Of a DNA stretch of 64,000 nucleotides, positions 26,208-37,713 are shown one piece after another. The notes below the pieces were generated by a model, which was given only the letters and a program-made list of their open reading frames with translations, was not told where the DNA came from and did no database searches. A program made the translations under genes and the position numbers. This DNA comes from Hybos culiciformis (taxonomy: Eukaryota > Arthropoda > Insecta > Diptera > Hybotidae): contig OZ023275.1 in NCBI GenBank assembly GCA_964007475.1, positions 21,431,829-21,495,828 of the forward strand. Direction: 5' to 3'. How positions within the stretch are numbered: the stretch's first letter is position 1; each line of letters starts with the position of its first letter.

Positions 26208-27496
26208 TAGACTGCGGATTTATATGCAATTTTTTGTTTTCAGGTTAAAAAAGGAATATACTTTCAATATCGTCTTCTAATAAATAGTAACAGAGATTTT
26301 CGTTAACATATCGAAATATGCATTTTTTATGCAAAATTTATGCAAGTGCGTACGCAGCAAATATGCACAAAATATGCAAATATATGCAAAATATGCAGAA
26401 AATTTCATTAGAGAAAAAACGAATTATTGAAAAAAAAAAATATTATTTCGCACTAAAATTAGTTTTTCAATTGATAAAAATATTCAATTATAATTCAATT
26501 TGATTCAAATTGATGCTGCTAAAACAATTCCTTTAAACTAATACCGTTTCCAAAAACGTTTTAGGTTCTATATTAAAACAAATAAGACCGATTCAAAAAC
26601 ATTAAAAAACAATTTTGTAAATTTTTTGATTAATTTTTTGGTAACTGAAAAAACTTACCAAATGTTTCACTTTCACCACAAAAGAACTACAAATTTTTCT
26701 AAGTTACATTTAACATTTTCGCAAAACTTTTCACAAATTTAATAAAAAATATCGCCAGAACACATCAAAAATTGTTACCTTTTCGACGAAATATTGACTA
26801 CTACAAGCAACAACAACAAAATTTCAAAACCAGACTTCAAAATTTAAAAAACAAATCAATGCAAATTTTAGTAAATTTTTTTCAGCGAATCCCTTTTTTA
26901 TCGTCGATTTCGCGCATTATTTTAGATAGTGTGTTTTAAAATTCGGTAGAAAATACTATGCCGTAATCCCGTACTCTATTATAATATTTTTTACTACTAA
27001 TGAAACAATAGTAGGTACTTAATTTCTTAACTTCACAAGATAGAAAACAAGGTATCGTCCATGAAACAGGAATATATCCTAAAAAACCAAATGTAATTTT
27101 GGCGAGCAAGCGGACACGTTCTTCAGAATACATCCTAAAAAAACCAAATGTAATTTTGGCGCGCAAGAGGACACTTTGTTCAGAAGTAATTGGAGGTACA
27201 TAGTACTTTTTCCCTTACAAAAATGTGTGTCAAATTGATAGTACATTTTTTAATTGTGCTAAAAAAGCATGTAATAGATTTTTTCACGTCATCAAAAAGT
27301 ACATAATAATGCATCATTACCTCAAAAGTTGATATGCAAAATATGCAAATATGCAAAAATATGCAGTATATGCGAATATGCAGATATAAATACGTTTGAA
27401 ATAATTTGTTTTTACACCAAACGTACTTAGCTGTTTCTCTTTTTCTTCTAGGTTACTCCTGTACGAATATGCAATTGCATATAAATCCGCAGTCTA
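26208..27496. mobile_element. TIR transposon with ATGCA-rich ends, hAT-like
   Basis: The ends begin TAGACTGCGGATTTATATGC and pair over 24 bp without mismatch. ATTATAAT flanks both sides (26200-26207 and 27497-27504), an apparent 8-bp duplication; because it is itself a palindrome, it could instead be part of the inverted repeat. Inside each end, ATATGCA is repeated many times (26318-26400 and 27331-27385), as expected for transposase-binding clusters. Around 27070-27185 a unit of about 60 bp including AAACCAAATGTAATTTTGGC is directly repeated. The interior does not encode a recognisable transposase. Confidence 0.8.
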
Positions 27497-27504
27497 ATTA
27501 TAAT

Positions 27505-30500
27505 CATGCAATAAAATAAAAGCATGTTGAAAAGTTAAGAGCAGATTTTTTGTTCAAGTTTGTTCTCTGGCTAATTATGTAATGATCAACACTTTGTAAT
27601 ATGTAGGTTGTTTCTAAGAATTCTTAAGCTAAGTTGTTGTTGAAAAGCACTTTAAAATTTAATTACAATTCCTTTGTAATTAATATTTACTTATTTATAC
27701 TTGCACCCATCATAAAATTTAAATATTTTTTTTGTGAATTAAAAATTATGCATCGAATATTTAAAAGATATGTAGATTAGATATCAATAAATAATAAATT
27801 GATTATCCTTGAAGAAATCAAGTTTAACCAATTTTATATATTATATATTGTATATACTTAACTATATCATAGGAAATATCTCATAAATTTTTCTTAAAGA
27901 ATAAAATGGCAATCAGTATCAATCAATCTGAAAATAAATAATGCACTTAAGATTGAAAGAATGAATGAAAATTAATAAATAAAATTTTACTATTTGTGGT
28001 AAATGAAATTTTAAATAAATAAAAAAAAGAGAAAACTATTTGCAAATTTTAGAAATAAAATCTAAAATAAATGTCTGATTTAATGTTAAATTCCAAAAAA
28101 AAAAAAAAAAAATGTAGCTTTCAAGATATAAAGAATGCAAATAAATTTTCTTTGAAGAATTCTTGGTATTAAATTAATTTATGGTTGGTACAAACTTAAT
28201 GTCTTTAAGATTTAAAGTTGCTATGTACACTTTTCAGGCTGATTAAATTTTTAATTGAGTAATTTTATAATTTTTTTGTGACACCATAAAAAGATTTTTA
28301 GCTGATGCGTTTACATTATTGCCTGCCTCATTGTTGGAGTGGTAAACCAAGCAGGCAAACACCAAAAGATGATTTATTTTCATATGGATTTATTTTTATC
28401 TCACACACAGAATATATAATAATAAATCTTTGGTTTATATTAATTTTATTTTAATTTGTATGATGATAATTTAGTGTCTGGTGTATCATAAATATTTCAC
28501 GTTGACCTAATTTTTATTAAATAAAAATAGGTCATTAAAAGTCTAATTCATTACATATGTACATATAATATACGTTAATTTATGCAGAAATCTTGTTTAA
28601 TATTATAATGCAATAAAAACAATCTGGTACAAGATAAACGAATAATTTAGGAATTATCACTATACAAAAAAACAAAAAAAAAAAACAAATAGAATTCTGA
28701 ATTACATTTATTTTTTCTTTTATGAAAGAAAGTTTTATTTTGAATATCTGATAAAATGATGAGAATAAATTAAAATCTCATTTATTAATATTCAGCAATT
28801 TTTTTTTTCTTTCCAACATGTTTTACTTACATTCTATTATTATACACAGCATAAGTAGTAATAAGAGCTTTATAGCTATATATATTTTTGTTTTCTTTGA
28901 ATAATAAAATATATTATATATTCAATGTGACATGTGACGGAATTAAACTCTAAAGATATGATTAAGCTTTATGAATTACATATTTTGTTTGTATTTTAAC
29001 AAAGTTTGTTAAATGACACAATTATGATGAGACATTTTGATCTGTCGTCGAGTAAAACTCAAAGTTTTACATTGTTTACATTGGGAAAATCTTCTTTTCC
29101 CAAAATTTCAGACCTTAACTAAAATACAGGACTAGAGGATGACCAATATTAAAGTGTGGTGTAATATAATGTTAAAAGATAACACTAATTATTTTTATTA
29201 ACTAAGTAATAATAATGGTAAGTAATAGAATGTATATTTGATTAATACTGATGAAAGAGCGAAGGTTAAGTTTTTTTTTAGTTATGGAAAAGAATTACTT
29301 TTTTCTATGCGAAAGTGTGAAACTCTAAATAGTCCATTTGACCAATCCAAAGAATGTGTATGTTTAATGCAAACAAAAAATTTAATTTAGTTAGCAATAA
29401 ATTCTTCTTTTTTTTTTTCCCAATAAGGATGTAAAGTGCAAATATTATAAATAAAATATAAAAAATTAATAAAAAAAAAAAAAAATAGAGATATGGAACA
29501 AAGTTTGGACAATAAAATTTTTTGTTAACAACAGATGATTCTTCTCGTTATACAAAAATTAATTATGTAAAATTTATTATATTTTTATAAACAATATATT
29601 ATAAATAAAGTACATGTAAATTATGAATGTTTTTTATTTTTTATTTTTTTTTTTTGTATAAAATTAACCATTTAAAAGTATAATTAAATGTATAATACAT
29701 ACATAAAATGGTATTGGTAATTATTGCTTTTAATTTGTTTAATTTATCCCAGCATTCATGACTACATACATATATGTTCTTACTTTTATATTATATTGGA
29801 AAAAAAAAATAAAAAATGTAAATGAAAACTACATTGTATACATACATATATGTATATATTCTTGTATAAAAATATGCTTTTAATAAATTTAATTTTACAT
29901 TATTATTACAAAACAAACTCAATATGTAATAATTATGTGTTTAACAAGGTTTTATAAATAATAATAATAATAGTAATGCAATATTGGTGTTATCTGTTCA
30001 ATAGCATGATGAATTTTATAAAATTATGCTAAGGGATTTTATGACAATAATTATTTATAAAATATTGTTAATATAATATTAATGTTGGGTTTTATGAAAT
30101 GAGTTATATAAGTATATATATAATGCATTTTTACATAAAGGAAGGTCAAACTTTTATCTTTATTTATTAAGTAATGATTTGCTAAAGCACATTTGATATA
30201 ATTTATTTTTTGGGTGTTTCATCCATTGAGCCGCCAGAAATCTTAACCCCAAGTCAATAATAAAAGATTTTTTCAAATTCAATCCAAATAAAATTATTTT
30301 ATTTATTATAGCAGTTTCATCTTTTTATTTCTTTTATTACATAGAACGACATCTTTGGAACATGTAAGACATAGAAGGCTGCTTTTTTTTCCACACATAT
30401 GAAAATTGTAAATACTTTGTAGATTCTGTCCCAATGATAAAAGGAGAAATAATGCAACATGTTGAATGACAAATGTTCCGCAACTTGTCTATAAATATTA

Positions 30501-31030
30501 TTCCTGCAACATGTTAATTAATATTTTTGTGGATTTGATATTGCATTTGCATAATGTCTAATCACTGAAAATTATCTCGTATTTGTGAACCCTTGTATAT
30601 TGAATACTACCCATTTTCGGTTATTCAGATTTTAGCGAAATAAATTTTAGGTTTTTTTATCATGTTGAAAAATAAAAATTATGGCTATGGAATCGTAACG
30701 AAATTCCAAATTTTAAAATTCGGCAATGCCAAAATTCACCAAAATTTAAAGTTGAAAAAAATTTCAACAATGGTCCTAATTTCGTAATTCAAAAAATCCT
30801 CAAAATTCAGTAAAATAATTTTATTCAAAATATTGTATCTTACGTATGACAAACGAAATTTCATTTTGTAATGTGACATTCCACGCAAATTTTATTGCGG
30901 ACAAATATCACGGCGACCATGTGCCTGTGAAAAAATTATTTAAATATAATTTCGATTCAATTATAATGAAAATAATTTTAGAATTCTTTTTAACTTTTTT
31001 AGGTAAATGATTCAGAGATCTTTTGATTTA
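27505..31030. other. AT-rich non-coding DNA
   Basis: No gene, RNA or bounded transposon was recognised. GCAACATGTT is repeated near 30450 and 30506, and 30700-30800 has several AAATTC-rich phrases. These are too short and too simple to interpret. Confidence 0.6.
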
Positions 31031-31129
31031 TTTACTTTTGGTTAACAAGATAAAAATTCTATATTTCCTTTAATTGTTTATTTACTTTTGGTTAACAAGA
31101 TAAAAATTCTATATTTCCTTTAATTGTTA
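31031..31129. repeat. Perfect 50-bp tandem duplication
   Basis: The unit beginning TTTACTTTTGGTTAACAAGA at 31031 is followed immediately by a second copy at 31081, identical over 49 bp. The absence of differences suggests either a recent duplication or an assembly artefact. Confidence 0.9.
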
Positions 31130-31619
31130 TTTATCTCAATTGAAAAAGATTTTTTATAATTTAATTATTAATTTTCTTGAGTGTGAGTATCATATATGAC
31201 ATAACTTCCACATCGTTGAAAAGTCTTCGTTTCAATAACTCCCTTATTTCGAGGGCTTTACGACGTGGGATTTAAAAAAGTGCGAATTCTAACGAGCAAC
31301 GAGTATTTTGGGATACTTTTTTCTGTATGTGTGTATGTATGTATGTAATGTACGTAATATTATCAATGTATGTAATTTGAGTAGTACATACCTACTCATA
31401 AATAATGAGTTTTGTATAAATGCATAATATTAAGAGCCCTCCATGTGAAATTCTGTTTTCTATTTTTTCAGTTTTTTTGTTTTATTTTACAGAAAATAAA
31501 CGGCCGTTTAAAATGCGACAAAAATTGTACGAAAAACACCTCTACCAGGAAATCACAAAACTATATTTGAATTTTATTTCTGTGCAGAAACTGTAATTTA
31601 TCAAAAAAATTAAAAAATT

Positions 31620-31930
31620 CTTAGAAATAAATGAAATTAATTAAAAATTGTTTAACAAATTAAAGAAATTCAAAATTTCACGTCACCAGCCCTGGAGAGT
31701 TGTATTTTAGCTTTATTTCTGCGTTTGAGATTTTTTATTATCTTTTTCCTTTACTTCAGAATCCAAGCAAATATGTTCAAGTTTTTTAAATGCTCATTTG
31801 GGCCACCCTCGAGCCAGTTATATACTCTCTAACATATCAAAAAAACACTTCATCTAGATTGTAGTAACCCTACAATCAAAGCCAAACTAAGACCAATTTT
31901 TTGCAATTTTTCACATTGAGGGGTCTTAAG
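31620..31930 (+). repeat. Interspersed repeat, longest copy
   Basis: 31679-31800, starting CACGTCACCAGCCCTGGAGA, is almost identical to 33161-33282. The whole block is also found diverged and inverted at 53440-53735, including the flanking phrases AAATGAAATTAATTAAAAAT at its left and the AAAGCCAAACTAAGACCAAT segment at its right. No coding capacity or clear terminal repeats were seen. It may be a Helitron-like or other non-autonomous repeat, but the ends are undefined. Confidence 0.75.
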
Positions 31931-33160
31931 AAAAGTACTATCCGCGCCTGTTCTGTAATCTGTCCGAATGAAGAAAAAGGGGATATAATGCTGAAGAGCA
32001 GAAATTTATATAAATATAAATATTCAAGAATTAAAAAAAGTTATAAATAAAATAATTTAGATTCAACTTCATCTAGAAAATGTTAAAATATGAAATGAAA
32101 ATATTTGCTTACAACTTTTCTAAGTTTTTTCCTTTTATTGTTCCATCATATTTATATAGAAGTGAAATTTTTAACGTGAACATTTTTTTTAGCACTTTTA
32201 CTTCAGCTCTTTAAAAAATGAAATTTAACATGGACATTTAATTTTATTAATCAATTTATGTAGCAATTTTTTTTAACGCAATTCAGTTTATCATCATGTA
32301 GAAAGAGCAAGCACTTTAAATAAAGCCCTTTATCCTTAAGGACATTAAAAAATTATGAAATAAAATTCAATTATGAATTTTTAATTTTATTTTTTTTTTA
32401 TTTTTTATCTATGATGACGTATATTAAATTATTTTTTCAATTAAAACTTTATTATTATAGGTATAACATGATGATGATGATGATGATGATGGTGATTTAA
32501 GTATAAAATTAAAGGTGCAATATTTTGTGTATAATTTTTTTTTTAGAAATCAACTTTTAAAAGTTAATGTGAGAAATAAAATTATACCTAATTATGAGCA
32601 AAATTTATATCCTTATTTAATTTTAATAAACATACAACGTACATTTTTAATCATAATTATATTGTTTGTTCACTTAGTTTTGTTTGTGATATTTGACATT
32701 TCTATAAAAGAATTCAGAAAGCGAACGCTTGACTATGCATTAAACATTTAACATATAAAAGAAATATCATGTCAAAAATACATATGTATATAGTCAAATA
32801 AAATACAGTCGTACAAATATACCAAACCCGTTCAAAAAATGTGGCTACACTTGTTATCAATAAATTAGATTTATTATTAATGCTTATTATGTGAGACATT
32901 AAAGTTTAAAATTCCTTTTATAAAATTTTAACATTATAGAATTCCATTTCAGATTTTTGTATTTAGTAGTTCGAATTAACGAAAGTCAGCGTATTTGATT
33001 GGAAAACAGTAAGAGTATACACATTATTGTTTTGAGATAAATGCCTCGGATACTTTCAGAAAAATATATTACTAATCAGAAAAATATATAATTTTTGATA
33101 ATTTTTCTTATAAGTATGTGGTTTTTTATATTTTTTTTTATTTTTTGTAAAATAAAAGTT

Positions 33161-33282
33161 CACGTCACCAGCCCTGGAGAGTTGTATTTTAGCTTTATTT
33201 CTGCGTTTGAGATTTTTTATTATCTTTTTCCTTTACTTCAGAATCCAAGCAAATATGTTCAAGTTTTTTAAAGGCTCATTTG
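33161..33282 (+). repeat. 122-bp near-identical copy of the 31.7-kb repeat
   Basis: It matches 31679-31800 over 122 bp with one apparent difference (GGCTCATTTG here, TGCTCATTTG there). Sequence before and after is unrelated to the other copy, so both boundaries are sharp: CACGTCACC at the start and GCTCATTTG at the end. Confidence 0.85.
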
Positions 33283-36080
33283 CAAGTCCACTTCTGTCCG
33301 TAATTTTTATAGAAAAATAAGGTAAAATATATTTTTACCCTAAAGTAGGTCAAAAATTCGAAACTTAGAAGGCAAGTGTGATAATAGGACACCAAAAAAA
33401 AAAAGAAGAATATTAAAATGCTGTTTTAATTACTCTCAGAATTTTCATTACTAAAACTATATTCTTTTTCTCACTATAGAAGTAGTTACAAAAATGGAAA
33501 GTTTTTATTAAAATTATTTTTCTTTGAGACCTTTTTTCACTATATATACAACTAAAGTAGTTTCTGTTACTTCCACAATGAAAATTCAAACAAACTTTCT
33601 ACTTTACTTTCCACTTATATAGTGAAAAAATACGAAAATCATAAACTATACTTTCTGTGAACCGATTTTGGAAAGAAATACTTTCTTGAAAGTTTAATTT
33701 TAAATAAAATTTTATAGTATCAATTTGTTTCTAAATACAAAGTTAGCTTTTCCGTGATTTTTCAAAATTAACATGATCTCACGAAAAAAATTAAAAAATA
33801 GTTCCTTTTTCTTCAACTTGTTATAGCCGATACACTATTCTGATTATATTTGGAACGGATGTTGATTCTTTAATGTGTTCTTCATCATCAAATACGTATA
33901 TATTATATAATCATCATTTCCAAATCGGAAATAATTATTTGCAAGTTAGATTCGATCGAGTACATTGATTAAAAAATTTCCACATGAAAAGGCAAATGCA
34001 AATGGTACATTTTTTTGGTGTTAGGATATTATGAGTTCATTTGGTTCCTTTTACTCTTTAATGAAATAATTAAGACAAAAACGACGAGTTCTGGAGGCTA
34101 ATAATTAACTTTTTATCTTAAACCGCACGCTCCAACTCAAAAAAAATTTTGTTTTTGTAATAGTAAAGTATTTCTATTGCTTTCTCATTAATGAAGAGAA
34201 AAGAAAATACTTTCTGAAAGTACTTTAAATGAATTGTGAAAAAGGACATACATAAGTATAATTTTGATTATAAAAAATACCTTCATAACGTCATATGTTT
34301 TCGAATTAGTTTAATACTAATTTTTAAATTTACTATAGAGTTTAAATCTTTCCTCCAATTCAATTTGATTAGATGAAATAAATTTAATAGCACCCGGGAT
34401 CCGAGTTCGAAATATATGCATTTAACAAATTTTAAAATATTTGAATCTGAAACGTTATGGCAAATTATTAATCGTGTTTCATTATTCAATTAAACTTGTA
34501 CTACGAAACATCGTATTTTTTTTTAATGTTAAGCAGCAAATCTTCAAATAAACTTCTTATTGTTATCTGTATAATTTTTATAATAATAATTCTTAGTTTT
34601 ATCTATTATTATAATTTTATGAATATTTTTTATACATAAAGAATAATCTCCTAGTTAGGTGCATTTGCATGTTAAATCCCTTTTATTTTGTAATCCCATT
34701 TCGAAAATACCTTTTAAAATTTTTTTTTTTATTTTGTCATCAAACATCTGATAATATTGAACAGATATTAATATTATTATTTATTTTTATTCTGTTAATA
34801 TCAATTGAACTGAAATACCCAGTTTTTAATAAAATAAAATAAAAATGCATTTTTCGTTTATAGGTAGTGCATTTTTATTTTCAAATAAATTTTTTAACAT
34901 TTCATTTTTAATTATTCTCTTTCATTAAAATTTAATTCAGATATATGTACATTTGCAAAACCTTAAAAAATTCATTTTTTTTTTCAAACTACATGTATAT
35001 GCATAAAAAAAATACATGTATATATATGAATAATATATACAACATATATATAATAAATATATTATATTTAAAATTCTCTAATTCATATTTAATTTATGTA
35101 TAAATGAAATGAAAAATAATGATAAAGTTTACGACTTTACATTTAAGCCTATAAAATGTAGATAAATCCTATCAAAAAATTTATTCCATTTTGCATATAA
35201 TATGTGTGTACATACAACATAAATATGTTATATACACATTATATACATAATATGTATACATATACGTAATAAAAAAGTGCACGAACATAAATATAAGTTC
35301 AATTTAATATTTGAACGAATTTAAAGTATATACATAAATGTATATATAGTAATATGGTAAAAGGTTAACATAATAATGATTTTTCCTTTAAATTGCCTTG
35401 CTGAACATAAATATATGTATGTAATTAGAAGTGAATTATGTGTAAACAATATGTTTATTAGTAATTCGATAATTCTCAAGAAATCTAGTCCACAGAGCTA
35501 AATAAGTCGGGAAAACTTCGGCGTTGAATCCCTGGAAATATGAATGCAAAGTTTTGGACAAATTTTTGAGCAAATATAAAATAAATATGGAGAAAAAATG
35601 GTCGCTTTCAGTTTTGTAGAAATTCAGCCCAACCACATATTAGCATTCTTCTATTGTCATCGGATATTTGGCATAATTGTGCATTACGTTACGGCAACGG
35701 CTGTGTTTTTAACTTATTTCTTATCATATATTTTTAATAAATACACATCGTAATAACTTTTAAATTATAAGTTCGGAATATACTTCTCTGTAATATAATA
35801 TAATCTCTGTTTTCATTCATTTATCCATTTTTTTTTAAATTGTATACTTACATCATGAAAATATACTTATATATATATAAAAAATAAACTGGATATGTAT
35901 ATTTGTGGTCTTTTAGAATATTTTCCAATTAATATCCTTTTTGTTATTGTGCCAAATGTGAATAAAATATTCTGGAATATTTTTACATTTCATAAACAAA
36001 TTTTTATAACTATATACATAGAAACATTTTATATGTATGAATATAAATATATATTTAAGAACAGTTTAAATACTTATATA
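33283..36080. other. AT-rich non-coding DNA with one unexplained open stretch
   Basis: Most of this is simple AT-rich sequence. 35436-35636 on the minus strand is a 66-codon open stretch with less biased composition, containing HSYFQGFNAEVFPTYLALW and ending FLENYRITN. I do not recognise it; it could be a decayed exon or transposon fragment. Around 33470-33640 the phrase CACTATAG...ACTT recurs in inverted form, a weak hairpin. Confidence 0.45.
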
Positions 36081-36279
36081 TGTATACACAGGCCCGGCTC
36101 GAGGCGTGTGCGAACTGTGCACTGCACACAGGCGCCAGTAATGAAAAGGCGCCTACAAACCAATATGAAATTTAAATTTCAACAAAAATAAATTTATACA
36201 ATTTTTTTTTGAGTTTTTGATTTTTTGGAGCAAACGAACTACAAAATTATCTGAAATTGTTGTCTCGCAAAATTGAAAT

Positions 36280-37120
36280 ATTAATCCAGAAAACATTTTA
36301 AACTGGATTTTAAACAATAATGTTGAAGAACTCTTTCCAAATGCAGGAATTACCATAAAGGGTATTACCATAAAGGAAGTATAAATATTAGAAATTTATT
36401 CCATACAAAAAATTCAAATTTAAAAAAATTAAACAAAAAATATGACACAAAAAATTTGAAATCGCTATCCCATTACACCTTGTTCGCATTATAATTTAAA
36501 TTCCACTTATATTCCGGAAAACAAATTGCCGTTCGTATATTTGATGAGAACTGGAATTTGATGATGTATAAAAAACAATTGAGAAAGAGAAAAAATGTTT
36601 GTTGTTCAAAATTTTGACTTTTTATCTCGCTTTTTATCAATTTTATTTTGTTTTTTCTTCATTTTGACTCGAATTTGACAAAAAAAAATTGTTGGCAACT
36701 ATAACAAAATTTCAAAAAGTGAGTGAAAGTAACTAATGTAGAATTCCAAACTTGACAAACTGGAATATAAAAGTGGAATATACAAATTCCGGAATATTTT
36801 TTATATGAAAAATCCAGTTCATATTCCTGAAATATTCCGGAAAACAGCATATTCCACAAATATTCTCCTAATGCGAACACCATATTACCGACAATTGGGA
36901 TAGTGATTTCATATAGACCGACATTTTTTGTTTAGTTATTTTAATATGAATTTTTTGTATAAAATGAATTTCTCTTATTTATGCTTACTTTGTGGTATTA
37001 CTAACTTTACCCGTTTCAGTTGCTAAAGGTGAGACAACTTTTCCAAAATTAAAACTGATCAAAAATTACTTCAGATCAACTATCGGGCAAGAAAAATGGA
37101 ATTTAACTAGTGTTTGCTTT
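36280..37120 (+). pseudogene. hAT transposase C-terminal (dimerisation) relic
   Basis: Two plus-strand pieces are recognisable. 36280-36381 reads as ENILNWILNNNVEELFPN, like the segment just before the dimerisation domain. 36986-37120 reads LTLPVSVAKGETTFPKLKL followed by IKNYFRSTIGQEKWNLTS, closely matching the hAT family signature (LTLPVSVA.GERSFSKLKLIKNYLRST..QERL). In functional relatives these pieces are nearly adjacent. Here they are separated by the nested TIR element, and the catalytic core upstream is absent. Downstream, FEYLIENFFKGAN near 37130 may be the decayed C-terminus. The relic cannot encode an active enzyme. Confidence 0.85.
36390..36973. mobile_element. TIR element nested in the hAT transposase relic
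   Basis: The left part with GAAATTTATTCCATACAAAA, GAAATCGCTATCCC and TTGTTCGCATTA is mirrored at the right by TAATGCGAACACC, GGGATAGTGATTTC and a TTTTTTGTATAAAATGAATTTC end. Imperfect arms of roughly 150 bp enclose a short AT-rich centre rich in TATTCCGGAA phrases. Ends are approximate and no target duplication is certain. It interrupts the transposase relic, so it is younger than the host hAT. Confidence 0.7.
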
Positions 37121-37217
37121 TTGTAGCCTTTGAGTATCTAATTGAAAACTTTTTCAAAGGCGCCAATCATTCCTTGCACACACACAAAAAAAACCACGAG
37201 CCGGGCCTGCGTATACA

Positions 37218-37679
37218 ACAATGCAACAAAGTTTAAACAATTTACATTAATTAAACACCAGCTTCCAAACGAAAAAATAAAAAATAAAAATTAAATAAAA
37301 TCATCCTCACTCACATTACAGTGGTGCTGATTTTTTTTTTTGCATATTTAGCTTTTGATATTTTGACAAAATTACAAAAAAAAAAAAAAGAATATAACTT
37401 AAAAATAAAAATTGACTTTAAATGTTGGCATACTGTTTATTCCAAGAAAAAAAAAATAAAAAAAAAATTATGTAGTTAATACCTACTTGATATTTTGACT
37501 TGAAAATTATGAAAGAATGAGAAAAATTAAACCAAAAACAAAAAAAAAACAGAAAGCCAGATGAAGTTCTCTAATCCTCATAGATTCATACAAAGAAAAT
37601 TATAACAAGAGGATTATTTTAGGAGGATTTAATGTCTTCTAATAATCGTTTCTATATTTTGTGTGGGTTCCATTTCCAA

Positions 37680-37713
<34 letters not shown>

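Larger units (their letters stand above)
36089..37209 (+). mobile_element. hAT transposon remnant
   Basis: The ends CAGGCCCGGCTCG and CGAGCCGGGCCTG pair perfectly over 13 bp and match the CAGGn hAT start. The flanks TGTATACA (36081-36088) and CGTATACA (37210-37217) form an 8-bp target duplication with one mismatch. The interior encodes decayed pieces of a hAT transposase on the plus strand and is split by a younger nested element at 36390-36973. Without the nested insertion it is only about 540 bp long, so it is an internally deleted copy. Confidence 0.88.

Noticed and set aside
33470..33640. Inverted repeat around CACTATAG / CTATATAGTG
   Set aside because: Pairing is short and interrupted, within simple sequence, and without target duplication.
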